The notes below the pieces were generated by a model that was not told where the DNA came from, made no database searches, and saw only the letters and a list, made by a program, of their open reading frames with translations. A program made the translations under genes and the position numbers. Below are positions 1-4,198 of a DNA stretch of 5,632 bases, in pieces; position 1 is the stretch's first letter, and each line of letters starts with the position of its first letter. This stretch comes from an uncultured Collinsella sp. (lineage in GTDB: Bacteria; Actinomycetota; Coriobacteriia; Coriobacteriales; Coriobacteriaceae): the NCBI GenBank assembly GCA_902494135.1, contig CABUSE010000095.1:1-5632 (forward strand). The letters run 5' to 3'.

Positions 1-138
1 AAAGGAAACTCCTCCAACCAAGCAGCTTTAGGCTGCAACTACAAACAAACAGTTGAACATAATACGCCATCGACGCGGGCAGGTGAAGTCCGTGAGACCA
101 ACTTCTTCGGTGTAGTCGAGGGCAAATCCATATCTTAG
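1..138 (+). CDS. Possible C-terminal end of an unrecognised gene (cut by left edge)
   Basis: Frame 1 is open from the first base to a TAG at 136-138, giving 45 codons with no start inside the window. The translated end reads ...TRAGEVRETNFFGVVEGKSIS and is rich in Asn, Gln, Ser, Thr and Gly, as a soluble protein end could be. I do not recognise the family. It ends 65 bases before dinB on the same strand and just upstream of the dinB -10 hexamer, which is where an upstream gene would be expected to end. Codon use (AAA, CAA, ACA, TTA, AAT) is more AT-rich than in dinB, so it may be a foreign gene or a decayed remnant. A 65-codon frame on the opposite strand (28-225) competes for this DNA, but it would start inside dinB and resembles nothing I know. 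An open frame of 45 codons can also arise by chance. Confidence 0.4.
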   Translation, partial: KGNSSNQAALGCNYKQTVEHNTPSTRAGEVRETNFFGVVEGKSIS

Positions 139-185
139 ACAAGAATTCGGGATTTGCAAGCACATACACGCGCCCCACATGAGCT

Positions 186-204
186 GCGCGGTATACTCAT
201 GACA
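186..204 (+). promoter_or_regulatory. Likely dinB promoter -10 element placing transcription start at the ATG
   Basis: TATACT at 192-197 matches five of six bases of the TATAAT consensus. With the usual six-base gap, +1 falls on base 204, the A of the dinB ATG. No convincing -35 hexamer lies 16-18 bases upstream, where the sequence is a GC-rich CGCGCC-like stretch. TTGCAA at 154-159 is 32 bases away, too far to pair with it. No operator resembling the Gram-positive LexA box (CGAAC-N4-GTTCG type) is present, so SOS control cannot be claimed. Confidence 0.45.
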
Positions 205-1457
205 TGGAAAGACGCGAACATACATACGGTTATGAGGATGCCATGGGCGTCACGCCGCCTCCCTGGACGGGTCCGGCGGTGGGCCTCATGGACCTCGATG
301 CGTTTTTTGCGAGCGTGGAGATGCTCGATCATCCCGAATGGCGCGGAAAGCCGCTCATCGTGGGCGGAGACGCCGATTCGCGTGGCGTCGTGTCCACGTG
401 TTCGTATGAGGCGCGGCGCTTTGGCGTGCACTCTGCCATGGCCTCGGCCGAGGCGCGGCGCTTGTGCCCGCAAGCCATTTGGACACACGGGCACTTTGAC
501 CGATACCGCGAGGTGAGCGCGCAGGTCATGGCGATTCTCGCCGAGGAGACGCCGCGCGTGGAGCGCGTATCCATCGACGAAGCCTTTATCGATATCACAC
601 CGGGTCGCTTTGCGCCCGAAGACCCGCTGCTGGTTGCGCGGCGTATAAGCGACCGCGTGGCAGGGCTGGGAGTGACCTGCTCCATTGGCGTGGGCTGCAA
701 CAAGACGGTCGCAAAGATCGCAAGCGAGCGGGATAAGCCGTTTGGGCTGACCATCGTGCGCCCCGGAACCGAGCAGCGCTTTTTGGCCGCGCTGCCGGTA
801 TCTGCCATGAGTGGCATCGGGCGCTCGGCCGAGGAGCGACTGCGCCGCATGCGCATCTACACCCTCGGCGAGCTATCACGTGCACCGGAATCCACCTTGG
901 CCTCTATTTTTGGCGTCAACGGCGAACGCATGCGCCAGCGTGCGCTGGGACTCGAAATCTCCGAAGTCACGAGTCTCGATGAAGAGCGCGAGGTCAAGTC
1001 GGTCAGCAATGAACGCACCTTTGCTAAAGATTTGACTGAGCGTGGGGATATTGAGGCGGCGATTGCGCTGCTGGGCGAGTCAGTGGGACGCCGTCTGCGC
1101 CGTCAGGGACTAACAGGCGCCACGGTAACGCTCAAGCTCAAGTATTCGTATGGAAACGGTCGCTCGGCACAGCGCCGGCTGCCTCATCCGACCGACGATG
1201 AGAACATCTTCGTGGCGGTTGCACTCGAACTGCTCGGCAACATCTGGCAGGAAGGAATGCACGTTCGCTTAGCAGGCATCGGCATGAGCGACTTCGACCA
1301 CCAAGGCGGCATCCAGACCGACCTGTTCTGCGAGATCGATGACCGCGGAGCCCAATCCAGCGACCGACGCGACCTCTCCGTCGCCATCGACGCCGTCCGA
1401 GACAAATTCGGTGACACCGCCCTATCCTTCGGCCGCCAATCCCGCTTCAACGATTAA
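204..1457 (+). CDS. dinB: DNA polymerase IV (Y-family translesion polymerase)
   Basis: This 417-residue protein is a DinB-type error-prone polymerase that extends primers past damaged or misaligned template bases. The palm and fingers begin at residues 27-39 with MDLDAFFASVE. D30 and the D125-E126 pair (SIDEA, 123-127) are the metal-binding catalytic residues, and F35 is the expected steric gate. The conserved CNKTVAKIASERDKPFG segment is at 165-181, the helix-hairpin-helix thumb (LPVSAMSGIG) at about 197-227, and the little-finger domain at about 262-365. QTDLF at 371-375 fits the QxxLF beta-clamp motif and is followed by a 42-residue tail containing DAVRDKFGDTAL, as in many Gram-positive DinB proteins. 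The ATG at 204 has no Shine-Dalgarno and would suit a leaderless mRNA. The in-frame ATG at 243, with GAGGA at 234-238, is an alternative that still keeps the whole polymerase domain. It is convergent with the transposase and the rsfS operon, and no clear terminator follows it. The family call is firm; the start is less so. Confidence 0.96.
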   Translation: MERREHTYGYEDAMGVTPPPWTGPAVGLMDLDAFFASVEMLDHPEWRGKPLIVGGDADSRGVVSTCSYEARRFGVHSAMASAEARRLCPQAIWTHGHFDRYREVSAQVMAILAEETPRVERVSIDEAFIDITPGRFAPEDPLLVARRISDRVAGLGVTCSIGVGCNKTVAKIASERDKPFGLTIVRPGTEQRFLAALPVSAMSGIGRSAEERLRRMRIYTLGELSRAPESTLASIFGVNGERMRQRALGLEISEVTSLDEEREVKSVSNERTFAKDLTERGDIEAAIALLGESVGRRLRRQGLTGATVTLKLKYSYGNGRSAQRRLPHPTDDENIFVAVALELLGNIWQEGMHVRLAGIGMSDFDHQGGIQTDLFCEIDDRGAQSSDRRDLSVAIDAVRDKFGDTALSFGRQSRFND

Positions 1458-1492
1458 CCGCCTTTGGGCAAAAAGAAAGCCGGGCAGCTGCG

Positions 1493-1527
1493 AATGATTA
1501 TTCTAGGACGGGGATTTTTTAATCATT
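1493..1527 (+). repeat. Left hairpin repeat (REP-like), copy A
   Basis: The outer arms AATGATTA (1493-1500) and TAATCATT (1520-1527) form a perfect 8-base-pair inverted repeat. The 19-base loop between them contains TTCTAGGACGGGGAT. Read on the + strand, this copy matches the minus-strand reading of the right-hand copy at 29 of 35 positions. It lies seven bases beyond the transposase stop codon and 35 bases beyond the dinB stop, so either transcript could form the hairpin. The AT-rich stem and wide loop do not make a standard terminator, although six T bases (1515-1520) are present. Confidence 0.85.
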
Positions 1528-1534
1528 TGGAGCG

Positions 1535-2275
1535 TCATTTCGCCCTTTGAATGATATTGGTCCCAATTCCCGTCAGACGCGAAATCTGGTCAATCGTAAA
1601 CCCCCGATGCCTCAACACTGCCAGAAGACGATTTCGCTCTGATTTCGGCAAAGTTTTAAGCTGATAAGGCTCATGAGGAGCCAAAAGAGCCCGGGCAACT
1701 TCCAGCGCATCCATATCGGAGATATGCTTACCTTCGGGCATAAAATAGGGATTAGGCTTGCCGTCGGTACTCGAAAGATAAAACGCTTCCGTACCCCCAA
1801 ACAGATTGAGAATACCTTCACAATCACAAATTTCGGGATGAGAGAAATACTCATGGAAGCTGCTCCAGCGATACAGAGGAGCAGAAGAAATACCTGCTTT
1901 TGCAGGATTGTCGTGTATGTATCGGACGCAACGGAGCAGCTGTTTGTCGTCAGAAATGATCACACTCTTGAATCGTTCCTGGAACACCGGTCCGCGGCGA
2001 CCGGTTTTTTGATTGAAGTGTTTCGCATATGCCGTATCAATCGCATGCATAGCAACGCTCATCTGATTATCGAGATCATCAAATAGCAGGTGAACATGAT
2101 TGTCCATGAGGCACCAGGCAAGAAGACGAATATGAGCGGACGTAAATCGTCTGTTCAATAGATTGAGAAAATAAAGGCGATCGTCATCGTCTTCGAAGAT
2201 CAGCTGGCCAGCACAGCCCTTGAGCATGACGTGATAATGGCCGAGTTCGGACAACGCACGGGCAACACGAGTCAT
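1535..2275 (-). CDS. REP-associated tyrosine transposase (Y1/HUH, TnpA_REP-like)
   Basis: This 246-residue protein belongs to the Y1 (IS200-like) HUH superfamily, REP-associated branch, which cuts and joins single-stranded DNA hairpins through a 5'-phosphotyrosine link. The N-terminus has the family pattern ARALSELGHYHVMLKG (5-20). The metal-binding HUH motif is H60-V61-H62 in CLMDNHVHLLF. FQERFKSV (98-105) is the usual segment before the catalytic helix, and Y119 in RYIHDNPAKAGI is the expected nucleophile. All key residues are intact and the frame is unbroken. A C-terminal extension ends in a helix-turn-helix-like stretch (about 212-246, TIDQISRLTGIGTNIIQ). At 246 residues it is longer than the compact RAYTs of about 165 residues. 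The ATG at 2275 was chosen because GGGAGGG lies five bases upstream and because the family begins here. An in-frame extension to 2380 would run through a terminator hairpin. It is flanked by hairpin repeats. Confidence 0.92.
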   Translation of the reverse strand: MTRVARALSELGHYHVMLKGCAGQLIFEDDDDRLYFLNLLNRRFTSAHIRLLAWCLMDNHVHLLFDDLDNQMSVAMHAIDTAYAKHFNQKTGRRGPVFQERFKSVIISDDKQLLRCVRYIHDNPAKAGISSAPLYRWSSFHEYFSHPEICDCEGILNLFGGTEAFYLSSTDGKPNPYFMPEGKHISDMDALEVARALLAPHEPYQLKTLPKSERNRLLAVLRHRGFTIDQISRLTGIGTNIIQRAK

Positions 2276-2280
2276 CGAAA

Positions 2281-2287
2281 CCCTCCC
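2281..2287 (-). promoter_or_regulatory. Ribosome binding site deciding the transposase start
   Basis: On the minus strand GGGAGGG ends five bases before the ATG at 2275 (the GGAGG core is six bases away). This favours the 246-residue product over the longer frame that could begin at 2380. Confidence 0.75.
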
Positions 2288-2311
2288 TTCCAAGGATGCA
2301 GTAGTCACAGC

Positions 2312-2368
2312 ATACAAAAGGAAAGGAAGAAAAGGGCCGAACCGCCCAACAAAGGTGAGCGGTTCGGC
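2312..2368 (-). terminator. Rho-independent terminator after the rsfS operon
   Basis: On the minus strand the arms GCCGAACCGC (2368-2359) and GCGGTTCGGC (2345-2336) pair perfectly over 10 bases around a 13-base loop. The 3' arm is followed by the pyrimidine tract CCTTTTCTTCCTTTCCTTTT (2335-2316), which is U-rich in RNA though broken by C bases. It lies 45 bases beyond the rsfS stop and ends 36 bases or more before the transposase start. It would end the obgE-nadD-yqeK-rsfS transcript and insulate the transposase from it. The + side has no T tract, so it should work in one direction only. Confidence 0.85.
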
Positions 2369-2378
2369 AAACGGTAGC

Positions 2379-2413
2379 AATGATTATTTTATCCCCGTCC
2401 CAGAAAAATCATT
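2379..2413 (-). repeat. Right hairpin repeat (REP-like), copy B
   Basis: Read on the minus strand it starts AATGATT and ends AATCATT, giving a 7-base-pair outer stem, with TTCTGGGACGGGGAT inside. Further T-A pairs are possible after a mismatch. Compared with copy A the differences are at repeat positions 8, 13 and 24-27. Its first base (2413) is also the last base of the rsfS TAA stop codon. The operon terminator follows it by 10 bases, so every rsfS transcript should carry this hairpin in its 3' untranslated region. Confidence 0.85.
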
Positions 2414-2868
2414 TAGAGGAGGTCGAGGGGAAGCTGGGGGGCGTCTCCCCAGAGTTTCTCGAGGCGGTAGAAGTCGCGGGCTTCGGGAGTGAAGACGTGG
2501 ACGACAACCGAGCCGTAGTCCATGAGCATCCAGGTCTTCTGCTCGCGGCCCTCGATGGAGAACGGATGCTCGCCGCAAGCCTCGGCGACCTTCTCCTCGA
2601 TCTCGTCGACGATAGAATCGACCTGGCGGTTGTTGGTACCGGTGGCGAGCACAAAGTAGTCGCACACATCGGAAAGCTCGGTCAGGTCGAGCACCTGAAC
2701 GTCCTCGCCCTTCTTGTCGTAGGCGGCCTGCGCAGCGGCGCGGGCGACATCCTCGGCGGCGACACCGCTCGCGGACAGCGAGGCGGCGGTGCGGTCGGAC
2801 GTGGCGGCGAAGCTCTTGTGCTCCACGTTCTCAAGAATCTGCTCGTCAGTCATGGTCTCGTCGGCCAT
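2413..2868 (-). CDS. rsfS: Ribosomal silencing factor RsfS
   Basis: RsfS binds ribosomal protein uL14 on the 50S subunit and blocks joining to the 30S, lowering translation when nutrients are short. The domain covers about residues 38-148 of 151. Its hallmarks are CDYFVLATGTNNRQVDSI (69-86), the EGREQKTWMLMDYG segment (106-119), VVVHVF (121-126) and RDFYRLEKLWGDA (131-143). About 37 residues rich in Ala, Ser, Thr and Glu precede the domain, so the protein is longer than the usual 105-120 residues. The ATG at 2868 has AAAGAGG (2881-2875) six bases upstream. A GTG at 2889 is in frame but its extension would contain that ribosome site, and an ATG at 2853 is weaker. It is the last gene of the operon, 28 bases after yqeK. 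Its stop codon touches hairpin repeat B. Confidence 0.95.
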   Translation of the reverse strand: MADETMTDEQILENVEHKSFAATSDRTAASLSASGVAAEDVARAAAQAAYDKKGEDVQVLDLTELSDVCDYFVLATGTNNRQVDSIVDEIEEKVAEACGEHPFSIEGREQKTWMLMDYGSVVVHVFTPEARDFYRLEKLWGDAPQLPLDLL

Positions 2869-2874
2869 GGAATA

Positions 2875-2881
2875 CCTCTTT
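2875..2881 (-). promoter_or_regulatory. Ribosome binding site deciding the rsfS start
   Basis: AAAGAGG on the minus strand lies six bases before the ATG at 2868. This supports that start over the upstream in-frame GTG at 2889. Confidence 0.7.
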
Positions 2882-2896
2882 CTAGACACACCCGAG

Positions 2897-3505
2897 CTAG
2901 CGCAGCTGGGCGTAATGGTTGTAAATCGTAATAGCCGTGGGATAAAGATAGCGCCCGGACTGGATCACATAGACCAAACCCTGCGCAAAACAGGAGAAGA
3001 ACAACTCGTCGAGCGTCGACTCCCCCACCATCTTGCGCAGCGCATGCGCATAGTCGCCGTGGCGGTTGGGCTCGATGGCATCGGCCACAAAGACCACCAT
3101 ATCGAGCGGCGTCATGTCGCAGGCACCCACGGTGTGACGGTCGACAGCCTGGAAAACGGCCGGCGACAACTCGGGGAAAAGCTGCGGAAGCTCATAGGCG
3201 GCAACAGGACCATGCAAAAGCGGCGTCGCGGCGGAAGGAGAGCCGGCAATCTTAATGCCGTAATGCAGAGCGCGCGTAACCAGCTCGTCGTCGGAGAGCA
3301 CTTTGTCCCAGTCGTGGATCAGACCGGCAGCAGCGGCATCAAAGCGGTCAACGCCGTAGACCTCGGCCAGATGAAGTGCGGTCTCGGCAACACCCAGCGA
3401 ATGCACATAGCGCTTGCGCTTATCCTTCATGCGAACATCGAGCAGCTCTTGAATGCGCTTGAGCAGCGCGCGCTCATCGCCCTCAAACTGATCCTCTACC
3501 GACAA
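2897..3505 (-). CDS. yqeK: HD-domain Ap4A hydrolase, YqeK family
   Basis: This 202-residue HD-superfamily protein resembles YqeK, whose members cleave diadenosine tetraphosphate symmetrically to two ADP using an iron-type metal centre. Candidate metal ligands follow the HD pattern: H35 (RYVHSLGVAE), H64-D65 (GLIHDWDK), H98 (LLHGPVAA), H124 (DRHTVG) and D142 (VADAIEPNR). The HD motif reads HDWDK where many relatives have HDxAK, but H, D and K are kept. The start is a TTG at 3505 with GGGGG (3516-3512) six bases upstream. No ATG or GTG lies between it and M26, and starting at M26 would remove a helix that family members normally have. It begins 12 bases after the nadD stop and is 28 bases before rsfS. 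The nadD-yqeK pairing is widespread and supports the call. Confidence 0.93.
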   Translation of the reverse strand: MSVEDQFEGDERALLKRIQELLDVRMKDKRKRYVHSLGVAETALHLAEVYGVDRFDAAAAGLIHDWDKVLSDDELVTRALHYGIKIAGSPSAATPLLHGPVAAYELPQLFPELSPAVFQAVDRHTVGACDMTPLDMVVFVADAIEPNRHGDYAHALRKMVGESTLDELFFSCFAQGLVYVIQSGRYLYPTAITIYNHYAQLR

Positions 3506-3517
3506 CGTAGACCCCCA

Positions 3518-4195
3518 TCACTCAAAATCTTCTTGGCCCAATTCGGCATATAGCCTGCGTTTGCGAATGTAGCCGAGCACGGACTCGCTCGTAAGGTAGC
3601 GCACGCTCATGCCGCGGGCAACTCGCTTACGAATGTTCGTCGAGCTGATCGCCAGCGCCGGAATCTGAATATAGCGCACGTCGAACGGCAGCCCCGACTC
3701 TTTGATTCGGACACGCGCCGTATCGATATCAAAGCCCGGTCGCGTCGCCGCAATAAAAGTAGCAAGCTCAGCGATTCGTTCGGCATCATGCCAGGTCACG
3801 ATATCGATGATCGCGTCGGCGCCCGTAATAAAGTAGAGCTTTACCTGCGGCGGGTAAAAGTCGCGAAGGGCATGAAGCGTATCGGCCGTATAGGTTACGC
3901 CCGGGCGGTCGATCTCGAACCGGCTCGCCAAAAAGGCCGGGTTCGCGGCGGTGGCGAGGACCGTCATGGCATAACGGTCCTCGGCAGGCGTCACCGGCTT
4001 GTCAAGCTTAAAGGCGGGAGACCCTGCCGGCATAAAGAGCACAGCGTCCAAGTCGAGCGACTCGCGCGCCTGCTCGGCAGTCACCAGATGCCCGTAATGG
4101 ATGGGATCAAAGGTGCCACCCATAATGCCGAGCCTAAACTCCTGCCCGTCCTCTAGAGGAAGCTCGGGCAGACCGATTCCACCGCGCAGCGACAT
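3518..4195 (-). CDS. nadD: Nicotinate-nucleotide adenylyltransferase
   Basis: NadD transfers AMP from ATP to nicotinate mononucleotide, giving deamido-NAD, the step before NAD synthetase. At 225 residues it is slightly above the usual size. The nucleotidylyltransferase Rossmann fold opens with LGIMGGTFDPIHYGHL (22-37), where H33-Y34-G35-H36 is the HxGH signature. VTYTADTL (100-107), ITGADAI (123-129), W135 and ISSTNIRKRV (183-192, the ISSTxIR phosphate-binding motif) follow as expected. About 20 residues precede the first beta strand. A start at M25 would break that strand, so the ATG at 4195 is preferred. It begins three bases after the obgE stop with GGAGG about 11 bases upstream inside the end of obgE, so its translation is probably coupled to obgE. 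Confidence 0.97.
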   Translation of the reverse strand: MSLRGGIGLPELPLEDGQEFRLGIMGGTFDPIHYGHLVTAEQARESLDLDAVLFMPAGSPAFKLDKPVTPAEDRYAMTVLATAANPAFLASRFEIDRPGVTYTADTLHALRDFYPPQVKLYFITGADAIIDIVTWHDAERIAELATFIAATRPGFDIDTARVRIKESGLPFDVRYIQIPALAISSTNIRKRVARGMSVRYLTSESVLGYIRKRRLYAELGQEDFE

Positions 4196-4198
4196 GGC

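Larger units (their letters stand above)
1493..2413 (-). mobile_element. RAYT-type transposase unit bounded by inverted 35-base hairpin repeats
   Basis: The unit of about 921 bases holds one Y1/HUH transposase gene between two 35-base repeats (1493-1527 and 2379-2413) in inverted orientation. It is visibly more AT-rich than dinB and rsfS on either side and sits between two convergent chromosomal genes, a safe insertion place. REP-associated tyrosine transposases are known to sit singly between REP palindromes and to act on single-stranded hairpins without making target duplications. No target duplication is visible here, which agrees. The repeats are seen directly in the sequence. That they are the exact ends of a unit that moved is inference: they could instead be independent copies of a dispersed repeat that this enzyme recognises. 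Confidence 0.7.

Noticed and set aside
22..36. GCAGC/GCTGC inverted repeat as a terminator or regulatory hairpin
   Set aside because: The stem is only five base pairs with no T tract, and it lies within the putative partial coding frame.
28..225. A 65-codon minus-strand frame upstream of dinB
   Set aside because: It would begin inside dinB, has no supporting ribosome site, and its protein is not recognisable; the + strand frame ending at 138 is at least as plausible.
214..231. CGAAC...GGTT near the dinB start as a LexA operator
   Set aside because: The halves do not fit the CGAAC-N4-GTTCG spacing or sequence, and the site is inside the coding region.
1549..1570. GAATGAT at 1549 as a third copy of the hairpin repeat
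   Set aside because: Only the first seven bases match; the GGACGGGG core and closing arm are absent and it lies in the transposase coding end.
2276..2380. An N-terminal extension of 35 residues for the transposase, starting at 2380
   Set aside because: It would translate through the terminator hairpin and its pyrimidine tract, has no ribosome site, and does not match the family start, whereas the ATG at 2275 has GGGAGGG just upstream.
1493..2413. CRISPR-like or tandem repeat array
   Set aside because: Only two repeat copies exist, in inverted rather than direct orientation, and a transposase gene lies between them.
2380..3553. Long + strand open frames opposite rsfS and yqeK
   Set aside because: They are antisense shadows of GC-rich coding DNA; the minus-strand products carry complete family motifs.
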